Origin: Micromonospora sp. MP36
GTDB lineage: Bacteria; Actinomycetota; Actinomycetes; Mycobacteriales; Micromonosporaceae
Reading direction: 5' to 3'
Assembly: GCF_008119785.1 (NCBI RefSeq)
Contig: NZ_VSFA01000043.1
Coordinates: 1 to 56,737 of the forward strand
DNA length: 56,737 bases
Shown here: one piece after another, positions 24,439 to 32,239 of the stretch
Numbering within the stretch: position 1 is the stretch's first letter
How the letters are laid out: each line of letters opens with the position of its first letter
Made by a program: the position numbers and the translations under genes
The notes under the pieces: model-generated
Told to the model about the DNA's origin: nothing
Seen by the model: the letters and a program-made list of their open reading frames with translations, nothing else
Database searches by the model: none

Positions 24439-26664
24439 TCAGCGTGTGGTCGGTGGGGATGTGGCCGTGGGCAGCGCCGGCACCGGGCCCGGGGTGAGGT
24501 CGAGCTGGGCCCAGACGCCGCGCCCGGTCCGCAGCTCCAACCGGCGCGGCAGCCCGCTCCGGTCGATCCACCAGCGCAGCGCCGTGGCGCCGGAGCGTAC
24601 CTCGATGACGTCCACCGCGTGGTCGGCCAGCCGGTCGTCGCGCACCCGGATCGTCGTCCCGGCCGGCCCGGGGTCGCCGGCCCGCAGCGCCGCGTCCAGC
24701 AGCCGGTCCAGGTCGTCGCCCGGCGGCCGGTCGGTCGGCCAGGTCACCCCGGTCGGTGGCGGCAGCGGCGGCGCGGCCAGGGCCCCGGCCGACCTGCCGT
24801 CGCCGGGGACCTCCACCCGGGCCGCCCGCCCGGATCGCCACCGCAGCAGGGTCCGGCGCCCCGGGGCGCCGGCCTCGACCACCGCCAGGTACGCGGCGGA
24901 CTGCGCCCAGCTCAGCCAGCCGGCGGCGCGCAGGTTGGCGGCCGGGCCGAGCGGTGCGGTCAGGGTCACCGTGGCGCCTCCGCTCGCCCGCAGCCGGGTG
25001 GGCAGTCGGGCCAGCCGGTCGGCCTCACCGTCGGCGAGCGCGCGGGGCAGGCCCGGGCGGCCGCCGAGCGCGTCCACCGGGCGGAGCGTGGGGCGGTCGC
25101 TGCGCACCAGCTCGACGGTGACCGGGGTGCCGTCCGGGAGCGGCCCCTCCAGCCGGTGCAACCGCGCGTCCCGGTCCAGCCAGAGGCGGGGCCGCCAGCT
25201 CGATCCGGCGCTGTCCGCCGGTCCGGTGCCCCCGGTCGGGGCGGTGGGGCCGGCGGTGCTCGGTCCGGTGCTGCTCGGGATGGTGGTGCTCGGGCTCGGG
25301 GCCGCCGGCAGGGGTGCCTGGATGATGTCGACGGGGATGCTCTCGGCGGTGTTTTGCCCCAGCCAGCGGGCCTCGGTGGGCGTGGGGTCGGTCCGGTTCG
25401 CGCTCAGCCCGAGGAGCAGGTCCCGGACGGCGGCCACGGCACGCGCGGCGGACGGCTCCCGCAGCCGCCAGCGGTCGGCCGGGGGCACCAGCGGGGGCGG
25501 GGTCGGGCTGGGTGCCGCGGCGGGGTCGGGCCGGACCAGCAGCGCCGACCGGGTGGCCTGGAGGAGTCCCCGTTCGGCGCCGGCGCCCGGGCCGCCGACC
25601 GCCAGGTAGACCAGCGGCCGGGCCCAGTCGACCCAGCCGACGAACTCGGTGCGCCCGTCGCCCGTCCCGACCGAACCCCGGACGCCGGCACGGACGTCAC
25701 GCTGGTTGGTGACCCGCATCGCCGCCAGCAACTCGGCCTCCGGTGTGGTGAGCGGCCGGGTGGGATCGGCCGGCTCCGGCGACCAGCTCAGCAGCCCGGC
25801 GACCAGCGCCGCCGCCGAGGCCGCCGCAGTAACCCCGAGCGCGACCAGCAGGGCCCGGCGCCGGGTCGGCTGCTCCGGCGGGTCGCCGGTGCCGCCCGGG
25901 TCGGGGTCGGCCGGCGTTCCGGCCCCGGCGGCCGGCGGTGGAGTCGTGGCGGCTGCCGGGTCGGCCCGCCGACGACCCAGCAGGGCCAAGAGCCGGCCAC
26001 CGGGGGCCGAGCGGGCGCGGCGGTGGCGGCGGCCCGGTTCGCGTGGCACGGCTGTCGGGGCCGAGCCCTCGTTTGGGCGGGGGCCGGACGGCTCGGCGCC
26101 GGTGTCGGGCGCGGGGGTGACGCGGCGTCCGGCGCGGCGTCGCGTCCGGCCGGCGCGGGGGGTCGGGAGGTCCCCGGGCGACGTCCCAGGACTGGGCCGC
26201 CTGGGCGGGTGTGGGGGTGGTGCGCCGGGTCCGGGCGGGTCGGCGGTGGGTGGAGTCGATGCGCCGGGTGCGGGCCGATCGGCGGTGCGGGCGGGCGGTG
26301 TGCGGGGATCGGGCCGGCCGACCCCGCGCGGCGCCGGTGTGCCGGGATCGGGCTGGTCGGCCGGGCGTGGACGTGCCGTGCCGGGGCCGGGTTGGTTGGT
26401 CGTGGGTGGGGCCGGTGTGCCGGCGTCAGCCTGGTCGGCCGCGCCTGGAGGTGGCGTGCCGGGACCGGGTCGGCCGGTCGTGCGCGGAGCCGGTGTGTCG
26501 GCCGCGCCCCGGGCCCGGGTGCCGGAAGTCGGCTCGCCGGCGCCGCCGGGGGCCCGCTCGTCGGGGCCGCCGGTGGGCGGGTGGTGGCGGGTGTCGTCGG
26601 CGGGGGACGGACGGACGTCGGGCGACGGAGCGGGCCGGGACGGGCGGCCGGGGGAGGTCTCCAC
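24439..26664 (-). CDS. Large membrane-anchored protein with Pro-rich tandem repeats
   Basis: 741 residues, not recognised as a known family. Residues ~63-166 are eight successive 13-residue repeats with the form A-D-x-P-x-P-G-T-P-x-P. The next ~110 residues are basic and Pro-rich. A single membrane helix (RRALLVALGVTAAASAAALVAGLLSW, about residues 270-295) would leave the N-terminal part in the cytoplasm and the ~445 C-terminal residues outside. The outer part contains two similar halves (EFVGWVDWARPLVYLAVGG and RAAGWLSWAQSAAYLAVVE) and a Ser/Thr/Pro linker, suggesting duplicated LolA/LppX-like or unknown modules. The GTG start has no ribosome site and could lie further downstream. It is convergent with coaE (6 bp apart). 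Confidence 0.65.
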   Translation of the reverse strand: METSPGRPSRPAPSPDVRPSPADDTRHHPPTGGPDERAPGGAGEPTSGTRARGAADTPAPRTTGRPGPGTPPPGAADQADAGTPAPPTTNQPGPGTARPRPADQPDPGTPAPRGVGRPDPRTPPARTADRPAPGASTPPTADPPGPGAPPPHPPRRPSPGTSPGDLPTPRAGRTRRRAGRRVTPAPDTGAEPSGPRPNEGSAPTAVPREPGRRHRRARSAPGGRLLALLGRRRADPAAATTPPPAAGAGTPADPDPGGTGDPPEQPTRRRALLVALGVTAAASAAALVAGLLSWSPEPADPTRPLTTPEAELLAAMRVTNQRDVRAGVRGSVGTGDGRTEFVGWVDWARPLVYLAVGGPGAGAERGLLQATRSALLVRPDPAAAPSPTPPPLVPPADRWRLREPSAARAVAAVRDLLLGLSANRTDPTPTEARWLGQNTAESIPVDIIQAPLPAAPSPSTTIPSSTGPSTAGPTAPTGGTGPADSAGSSWRPRLWLDRDARLHRLEGPLPDGTPVTVELVRSDRPTLRPVDALGGRPGLPRALADGEADRLARLPTRLRASGGATVTLTAPLGPAANLRAAGWLSWAQSAAYLAVVEAGAPGRRTLLRWRSGRAARVEVPGDGRSAGALAAPPLPPPTGVTWPTDRPPGDDLDRLLDAALRAGDPGPAGTTIRVRDDRLADHAVDVIEVRSGATALRWWIDRSGLPRRLELRTGRGVWAQLDLTPGPVPALPTATSPPTTR
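26167..26478 (-). repeat. Eight 39-bp coding repeats (13-residue units)
   Basis: Successive in-frame units read TGRPGPGTPPPGA, ADQADAGTPAPPT, TNQPGPGTARPRP, ADQPDPGTPAPRG, VGRPDPRTPPART, ADRPAPGASTPPT, ADPPGPGAPPPHP and PRRPSPGTSPGDL. The period is exact even though the DNA copies have diverged. Confidence 0.75.
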
Positions 26665-26948
26665 GAGTGGAGAACGCGGCTGTCGGGATCCGGTGACGAG
26701 TAGGGGCGCTCGCGGCGGCCGGTCAGCGCCTCCAGCGCGACCACGCGGGCGCGCACGCCGGTCGTCCCGGGTGCTGCGATCCCCGGTGCCGGGGGCGGCC
26801 GCGCCCTGAGGGGCGGGTCGCCGGCCCGGTCGGCCGCCGCGAGCGGCCTACGGTACGAGGGTAGTCCGGTGAGATGGAGCACACAATGGGAATATCGAAG
26901 CCGATCAGGGACGGTCCGTGGTCGGCCCGAAGTGTCGGACCTCGGGCG

Positions 26949-26954
26949 TACCGT
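26949..26954 (+). promoter_or_regulatory. -10 box for leaderless uvrB
   Basis: TACCGT ends 7 nt before the ATG at 26962. The 297-bp gap upstream (26665-26961) shows no gene; a second TAnnnT box (TACGGT) lies near 26850. Confidence 0.5.
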
Positions 26955-26961
26955 GGACGTC

Positions 26962-29070
26962 ATGGCGCTCGACATTCCCCGGCTCGACGGCCGCTTCCAG
27001 GTCGTGAGCGAGTTCCAGCCGGCCGGCGACCAGCCGGCAGCCATCGACGAGCTTGAGCGTCGCGTACGGGGCGGCGACCGTAACACGGTGCTGCTCGGCG
27101 CGACCGGCACCGGCAAGAGCGCCACCACGGCGTGGCTGGTCGAGCGGCTGCAGCGGCCGACCCTGGTGCTCGCCCCCAACAAGACCCTCGCCGCCCAGCT
27201 CGCCAAGGAGTTCAGCGAGCTGCTCCCACACAACGCGGTGGAATACTTCGTCTCCTACTACGACTACTACCAGCCCGAGGCGTACATCCCGCAGACCGAC
27301 ACCTACATCGAGAAGGACTCCTCGATCAACGAGGAGGTCGAGCGGCTGCGGCACTCGGCGACCATGTCGCTGCTCACCCGCCGCGACGTCATCGTGGTGG
27401 CGACCGTGTCGGCGATCTACGGCCTGGGCACCCCGGAGGAATACCTGGACCGGGCGGTGCGGGTGGCCGTCGGCCAGGAGCTCGACCGGGACCAGCTGCT
27501 GCGCCGGCTGGTCGACATCCAGTACACCCGCAACGACATGGCGTTCCAGCGCGGCACCTTCCGGGTCCGCGGCGACACGCTGGAGATCATCCCGGCGTAC
27601 GAGGAGCTGGCCGTCCGGATCGAGCTCTTCGGTGACGAGATCGAGAAGCTGTACTACCTCAACCCGCTCACCGGGGACGTGGTCCGCGAGGTCGACCAGC
27701 TGATGATCTTCCCGGCCACGCACTACGCGGCGGGGCCGGAGCGGATGGAGCGGGCGATCCGCGACATCGAGACCGAGCTGGGCGAGCGGCTGGCCGAGCT
27801 GGAGCGGCAGGGCAAGCTGCTGGAGGCGCAGCGGCTGCGGATGCGCACCACCTACGACATCGAGATGATGCGGCAGGTCGGCTTCTGCTCCGGCATCGAG
27901 AACTACTCCATGCACATCGACGGCCGGTTGCCCGGCAGCCCGCCGCACTGCCTGCTCGACTACTTCCCCGACGACTTTCTCACCGTGGTGGACGAGTCGC
28001 ACGTGACCATCCCGCAGATCGGCGGCATGTACGAGGGCGACGCCTCCCGCAAGCGGATGCTGATCGACCACGGCTTCCGGCTGCCCAGCGCGGCCGACAA
28101 CCGGCCGCTGCGCTTCGACGAGTTCCTGGAGCGGGTCGGCCAGATGGTCTTCCTCTCCGCCACCCCGGGCCCGTGGGAGCTGGAGCAGGCCCAGGGCGAG
28201 TTCGTCGAGCAGGTGATCCGCCCGACCGGCCTGATCGACCCGGAGGTCGTGGTGAAGCCCACCAAGGGGCAGATCGACGACCTGATGCACGAGATCAAGC
28301 TGCGGACCGAGCGGGACGAGCGGGTCCTGGTCACCACCCTGACCAAGAAGATGGCCGAGGACCTGTCGGACTACCTGTTGGAGAACGGCATCCGGGTGCG
28401 CTACCTGCACTCGGAGGTCGACACGCTGCGCCGGGTGGAGCTGCTGCGCGAGTTGCGCAAGGGCGAGTACGACGTGCTGGTCGGCATCAACCTGCTCCGG
28501 GAGGGTCTCGACCTGCCGGAGGTCTCCCTGGTGGCCATCCTGGACGCCGACAAGGAGGGTTTCCTGCGTAGCGGCCGGTCGCTCATCCAGACCATCGGTC
28601 GGGCGGCCCGTAACGTGTCCGGCCAGGTCCACATGTACGCCGACAAGATCACCCCGTCGATGGCGGACGCGATCGAGGAGACCAACCGGCGCCGGGCCAA
28701 GCAGATCGCGCACAACGAGGCGCACGGGATCAGCCCCGAGCCGTTGCGCAAGAAGATCCACGACATCCTCGACGACATCTACCGCGAGGCGGAGGACACC
28801 GAGAACACCCGGGTCGGCGGGGCGGTCCGGCAGCTGTCCCGCGGCAAGGCCCCGGTCAAGGAGACCCGCAGCCGTGGCCGGGGCGGTGCCGCCACCCCGT
28901 CCCGGGAGGGCATGGCCCGGGCCGACCTGGCCAACCTCATCCAGGAGCTCAACGACCAGATGCTCGCCGCCGCGCGGGAGCTGCAGTTCGAGCTCGCGGC
29001 CCGGATCCGGGACGAGGTGGCCGACCTGAAGAAGGAACTCCGCGGGATGGACGCGGCCGGGGTGAAGTGA
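26962..29070 (+). CDS. uvrB: UvrABC excinuclease subunit B
   Basis: 702 residues. It has a Walker A GATGTGKSATTAWL, the UvrA-contact region, and the beta-hairpin that wedges into DNA (YFVSYYDYYQPEAYIPQTDTYIEKD). The helicase motifs include DESH (VVDESHVTIPQIGG), LSATPG and QTIGRAARN. A C-terminal UVR domain binds UvrC (LIQELNDQMLAAARELQFELAARIRDEVADLKKEL). UvrB is loaded at lesions by UvrA and then recruits UvrC for dual incision. ATG 26962 fits the family start MALDIPRLDGRFQ. uvrA and uvrC lie 21-27 kb downstream on the same strand. Confidence 0.97.
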   Translation: MALDIPRLDGRFQVVSEFQPAGDQPAAIDELERRVRGGDRNTVLLGATGTGKSATTAWLVERLQRPTLVLAPNKTLAAQLAKEFSELLPHNAVEYFVSYYDYYQPEAYIPQTDTYIEKDSSINEEVERLRHSATMSLLTRRDVIVVATVSAIYGLGTPEEYLDRAVRVAVGQELDRDQLLRRLVDIQYTRNDMAFQRGTFRVRGDTLEIIPAYEELAVRIELFGDEIEKLYYLNPLTGDVVREVDQLMIFPATHYAAGPERMERAIRDIETELGERLAELERQGKLLEAQRLRMRTTYDIEMMRQVGFCSGIENYSMHIDGRLPGSPPHCLLDYFPDDFLTVVDESHVTIPQIGGMYEGDASRKRMLIDHGFRLPSAADNRPLRFDEFLERVGQMVFLSATPGPWELEQAQGEFVEQVIRPTGLIDPEVVVKPTKGQIDDLMHEIKLRTERDERVLVTTLTKKMAEDLSDYLLENGIRVRYLHSEVDTLRRVELLRELRKGEYDVLVGINLLREGLDLPEVSLVAILDADKEGFLRSGRSLIQTIGRAARNVSGQVHMYADKITPSMADAIEETNRRRAKQIAHNEAHGISPEPLRKKIHDILDDIYREAEDTENTRVGGAVRQLSRGKAPVKETRSRGRGGAATPSREGMARADLANLIQELNDQMLAAARELQFELAARIRDEVADLKKELRGMDAAGVK

Positions 29071-29086
29071 GCGGCCGGGGTCGGCG

Positions 29087-29971
29087 GTGGACGGTGTGCT
29101 GACCGAGGCGGTCGTCGGCCTGCCCGACCCCCGGCTGCGCCCGTACGTGGACCGGTACCTCGGCTACCGCGAGCAGGCGGCCCGGCCCCTGGTGCGCCGC
29201 GAGGTCGCCGGCGCCTTCGTCGTGCTGATCCTCGGCTGGGGCGCCCCGCTCGACGTCACCGATCCGCGGGCCGCCGAGGGGGGCGCGTACGGGGTGAACG
29301 CGTTCCTGGCGGGGCCGTTCGATGCGTACTGCACGACGCGCACGGTCGGGGAGGGCGCCGGGGTCCAGGTGCTGCTGACGCCGCCGGCCGCGCGCCGGGT
29401 GCTGGGGCTGCCGCTGGGCGAGGTGACCAACCGCGTGGTGCCCGCCGACCGGCTCGCCGGCTGGCTGGCCCGGCTCCGCGATGAGCTGGCCGACCTCCCC
29501 GACTGGGCGGCACGGTTCGCCCGGCTCGACGCGGCCCTCGCCGCGCGGCTGGCCGCGACCGGGCCGGTCGACCCGCGGCTGCTGCGGGCCTGGCGGCTGC
29601 TCGACGACAGCGGCGGCGGGGCCGCCGTGGGGGCGTTGGCCCGGGAGGTGGGCTGGAGCCGCCGGCACCTGGCGGTCCGGTTCCGGCGGGAGTTCGGGCT
29701 GCCGCCGAAGACCGTCGCCCGGCTGGTGCGCTTCCAGCGGGCCTATGCGACGCTGGGCCGCGGGCTGACCGGGCCGCCGGGGGACGGCGCGGCGCCGACC
29801 GCCGGCACCGTGCCGCCGCCGGGCGGGGTCGGCGGGCCGGGGTGGGCGGAGCTGGCGGCCCGCTTCGGCTACTTCGATCAGTCGCATCTGATCCGCGAGT
29901 TCCGGGAGTTCGCCGGGGACACGCCCGGGGCGTTGGCCGGCCCGAGGTCACATTCGTCCAATCCCGGCTGA
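29087..29971 (+). CDS. AraC-family transcriptional regulator
   Basis: 294 residues. The N-terminal ~170 residues match the DUF6597-type sensor of many actinobacterial AraC proteins (VGLPDPRLRPYVDRYLGYRE, GVQVLLTPPAARRVLGLPLGEV). The C-terminal AraC DNA-binding domain has GALAREVGWSRRHLAVRFRREFGLPPKTVARLVRFQRA and a second helix-turn-helix ELAARFGYFDQSHLIREFREFAGDTP. A Gly/Pro-rich insertion of about 30 residues separates the two helix-turn-helix units, which is longer than usual. The GTG start is 16 bp after uvrB. The VOC gene follows 24 bp later, and such pairs are common, so the VOC gene is a likely target. Confidence 0.88.
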   Translation: MDGVLTEAVVGLPDPRLRPYVDRYLGYREQAARPLVRREVAGAFVVLILGWGAPLDVTDPRAAEGGAYGVNAFLAGPFDAYCTTRTVGEGAGVQVLLTPPAARRVLGLPLGEVTNRVVPADRLAGWLARLRDELADLPDWAARFARLDAALAARLAATGPVDPRLLRAWRLLDDSGGGAAVGALAREVGWSRRHLAVRFRREFGLPPKTVARLVRFQRAYATLGRGLTGPPGDGAAPTAGTVPPPGGVGGPGWAELAARFGYFDQSHLIREFREFAGDTPGALAGPRSHSSNPG

Positions 29972-29995
29972 CCGGCCCGCCGGCAGACTCGGCGC

Positions 29996-30364
29996 ATGCG
30001 AAGCATCTACCCGGTCCTCCGGTACGCCGACGCCCACGCCGCGATCGACTTCCTCCGGTCCGCCTTCGACTTCAGCGTGCACGAGGTGCACGAGGGGCCG
30101 GACGGGACGGTGCGGCACGCCCAGCTCGGCTACGGTGACGGACTCGTCATGCTGGCCAGCGGGTCGGCGCCGGCGTCCCGGCCGGCCGACGACGACTACC
30201 GCGTCTACGTAGCCGTGGCCGACGTCGACGCGCACCACGAGCGGGCCCGGGCGGCCGGCGCGGAGATCGTCCGGCCGCCCTTCGACACCGACTACGGCTC
30301 CCGCGACTACGTGGCCCGGGACCTGGCCGGGCTGGTCTGGTCGTTCGGCACGTACCGGCCCTGA
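29996..30364 (+). CDS. VOC-family (glyoxalase/bleomycin-resistance-like) protein
   Basis: 122 residues: MRSIYPVLRYADAHAAIDFLRSAFDF, HAQLGYGDGLVMLAS, VAVADVDAHHERARAAGAEIV, DTDYGSRDYVARDLAGLVWSFGTYRP. This is one complete pair of beta-alpha-beta-beta-beta modules of the vicinal oxygen chelate fold, PhnB/YxxF-like. The metal and substrate are unknown. The Y-G-S-R-D-Y-x-x-R-D-L-x-G-x-x-W-S-F tail is typical of this subfamily. It is probably co-transcribed with or controlled by the AraC gene just upstream. Confidence 0.87.
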   Translation: MRSIYPVLRYADAHAAIDFLRSAFDFSVHEVHEGPDGTVRHAQLGYGDGLVMLASGSAPASRPADDDYRVYVAVADVDAHHERARAAGAEIVRPPFDTDYGSRDYVARDLAGLVWSFGTYRP

Positions 30365-30398
30365 TCCGGCACCCGCTCCGCCCGGCGCCGGAGGGTCG

Positions 30399-30413
30399 AT
30401 TGCGGTGCGCAAT
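30399..30413. promoter_or_regulatory. Palindromic possible operator
   Basis: ATTGCG-GTG-CGCAAT is a perfect 15-bp palindrome 8 bp upstream of the -35 of the XRE regulator gene. It suits autoregulation by a dimeric helix-turn-helix protein. Confidence 0.4.
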
Positions 30414-30420
30414 TGAGGTA

Positions 30421-30449
30421 TTGCCCTGAGTGATGGCAGTGCGTACCCT
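30421..30449 (+). promoter_or_regulatory. Promoter of the XRE regulator gene
   Basis: TTGCCC (30421-30426), a 17-nt spacer, then TACCCT (30444-30449). Start of transcription is expected near 30456, with GTGGGAGG as ribosome site. Confidence 0.5.
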
Positions 30450-30467
30450 CCCACGGTGGGAGGCCAC

Positions 30468-31382
30468 ATGCCGCTGTCAGCAAGTCCGGTCGTCCGGCGG
30501 GTGCGTCTCGGCGCGGAGCTGCGCCGGCTGCGCCGCCGGGAGTCGCTCACCCTGGAGCAGGTCTGCGTCCGGCTCGGCTGGGCGTCCACGTCGAAGCTGT
30601 CCCGCATCGAGCTGGGCCAGAGCCGGCCGGACCTGGCCGACGTGCTCGACCTGCTCGACGCCTACGAGGTGCCCGCCGAGCAGCGCAACGAGCTGATCGT
30701 CATCGCCCGGGACGCCGCCACCGGCCGGGGCCTGTCCAAGGCGTTGGGCGAGATGGGCGAGCGGCAGCGGGCGTACGCGGAGCTGGAGGCGGGCGCCGCC
30801 CGCATCGTGGAATACCAGCCCGCCCTCGTGCCAGGGCTGCTGCAGACCCCCGCCTACGCCCGCCTGCGGGTCAGCGCCGGGGTGCTGCTGGGCGACGAGG
30901 TGGACGTGGACGCCGACGTACGGGGCCGGACGGTGCGCCAGGAGGTGCTGCGTCGCCTGGATCCGCCGCGCTACACGGCGCTGATCGACGAGCGGGTCTG
31001 CGAGCCGGGCGGCATCCCGGCCGACGTCTGGCGGGACCAGTTGCGGCATCTCGTCGCCCTCGCCGAGCGGCCGCACATCACCATCCGGGTGGTGCCCCGT
31101 GACGCCGACCCGGGCGGGGGTGTCCATCCGCTGACCGGCTTCTCCTACTACGCGTACCCGGATCCGGCCGATCCCCGGACGGTGCTGGTGGAGACCCTCA
31201 CCACCGACCTGCGGCTGGTGGCCGAGGCGGACATCGTCCGCTACGAGCGGCTGGTCGACCGGCTGCTGGCGGCGGCGCTGCCTGCCGAGGAGACGGTGGA
31301 GTTGCTGGCCCGCCGGCTCGGCCCGGCGCACGTGCCCCGGCCCCGCGAATCCCGCGACGCCCCGGTCCCCGAGGCGCTCTGA
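30468..31382 (+). CDS. XRE-family regulator with DUF5753 domain
   Basis: 304 residues. The N-terminal helix-turn-helix (about residues 13-70) reads LGAELRRLRRRESLTLEQVCVRLGWASTSKLSRIELGQSRP. The remainder is DUF5753 (YAELEAGAARIVEYQPALVPGLLQTPAYAR, RQEVLRRLDPPRYTALIDERV, ITIRVVPRDADPGGG, FSYYAYPDP). The family is very numerous in Streptomyces and Micromonospora and includes BldB/AbaA-cluster-type regulators of development. It is usually next to a small DUF397 gene, but none is visible here. ATG 30468 follows GTGGGAGG by 5 nt; GTG 30456 is an alternative. Confidence 0.9.
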   Translation: MPLSASPVVRRVRLGAELRRLRRRESLTLEQVCVRLGWASTSKLSRIELGQSRPDLADVLDLLDAYEVPAEQRNELIVIARDAATGRGLSKALGEMGERQRAYAELEAGAARIVEYQPALVPGLLQTPAYARLRVSAGVLLGDEVDVDADVRGRTVRQEVLRRLDPPRYTALIDERVCEPGGIPADVWRDQLRHLVALAERPHITIRVVPRDADPGGGVHPLTGFSYYAYPDPADPRTVLVETLTTDLRLVAEADIVRYERLVDRLLAAALPAEETVELLARRLGPAHVPRPRESRDAPVPEAL

Positions 31383-31499
31383 CCCCACCCCCGACCGCAC
31401 CGGGAACCTGCCGCGCCGCCACCGGGCCCGGCGCCCCCGATGCCCGTCGGGACCGGTGGCCGGCGCGTCGCCCGCAGGCTATGCGAGGGGTACGACAGG

Positions 31500-31793
31500 T
31501 CAGGCCGGCACGTCCACGAAGTGCTCGACCAGCGGTGGGTTGGCGAAGTGTGGGCCGATCAGGGCCCGCCACTGCGGGAACCGCTCGCTCTGCCGGAAGT
31601 TGACGTCGTGCGCCTCGACGGAGTCCCACTCCACCAGCAGCACGAACCGGGACGGCGACTCCACGCCCCGGGTCATCCGCACCGAACGGCAGCCCTCCGC
31701 GCCACGGAGGATGGGGTACGCCTGCGCGTAGGCGGCGGCGAAGGCGTCCTCGTGTCCGGGCGTCACGTCGATCAGGGCGACCTCAAGAACCAT
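31500..31793 (-). CDS. Antibiotic biosynthesis monooxygenase (ABM) domain protein
   Basis: 97 residues: VLEVALIDVTPGHEDAFAAAYAQAYPILRGAEGCRSVRMTRGVESPSRFVLLVEWDSVEAHDVNFRQSERFPQWRALIGPHFANPP. This is a single ABM ferredoxin-like domain, a fold found in quinone-forming monooxygenases and heme-degrading enzymes. Here it is a stand-alone protein of unknown substrate. ATG 31793 was chosen because the domain starts immediately; the upstream in-frame residues are unlike the family. It is flanked by non-coding gaps on both sides (117 and 446 bp). Confidence 0.82.
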   Translation of the reverse strand: MVLEVALIDVTPGHEDAFAAAYAQAYPILRGAEGCRSVRMTRGVESPSRFVLLVEWDSVEAHDVNFRQSERFPQWRALIGPHFANPPLVEHFVDVPA

Positions 31794-32017
31794 GCCCGAA
31801 GCCTCGCACGCCGCCCCTGGGCCGGTCCGCCCCGGGGTCCCTGGTCCACACCGGATCGCGGAGCCGGCGGAACTCACGGCCGATCCGCTACCGACCCATC
31901 CCGCGCACCTAGCCTCCTAGGACGACGTGCGTGGTGTGCGGCGGGCCCGGTCCGAAAAGTGATTCCCTTGGCAATCCGGGCCCCCGGAGATGCGCTGGGC
32001 CACCCTGATGGTGAACA
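31794..32017. other. Intergenic region upstream of the TerC leader
   Basis: No gene was found. CTAGCCTCCTAGG near 31910-31922 is a short interrupted palindrome. The terC promoter must lie in this stretch, but I could not pick a convincing -35/-10 pair. Confidence 0.35.
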
Positions 32018-32215
32018 ATGGCGCCCGAGGAGGGGAGTATTCCCCCGCAACGGAGTCGTCAGCACGGAAGAGCGCCGGCCCCCCGGTGGCACGACCCGGC
32101 TCCGTTGGTCAGTGATCCGGCCTCCCGGATCGGTGGCGGAAGAGACCTCCGACAGTCACCAGAGTCAGCGTCGACGCACCCCAGCCCCGCACGGGGCGTA
32201 CGGTGTGCCCGACGC
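32018..32215 (+). promoter_or_regulatory. Probable yybP-ykoY (manganese) riboswitch in the terC leader
   Basis: The leader contains the hallmark GGGGAGTA (32032-32039) within a short stem (GGGG ... CCCC). AACGGAG (near 32050) can pair with CTCCGTT about 50 nt later, closing a multi-branched structure, with GTCGTCAGCACGG inside. yybP-ykoY riboswitches sense Mn2+ and are known upstream of TerC-family genes such as alx and ykoY. Boundaries are approximate. The assignment rests on the core motif, the pairing and the gene it precedes. Confidence 0.5.
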
Positions 32216-32239
32216 TGTGTGTCTGCCGGAGGTTGGATC

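Noticed and set aside
24619..26703. Plus-strand 694-residue Gly/Arg-rich frame
   Set aside because: It is opposite the repeat-rich membrane protein. The minus-strand frame has a membrane helix, an exact 13-residue repeat and duplicated modules, while the plus frame has none.
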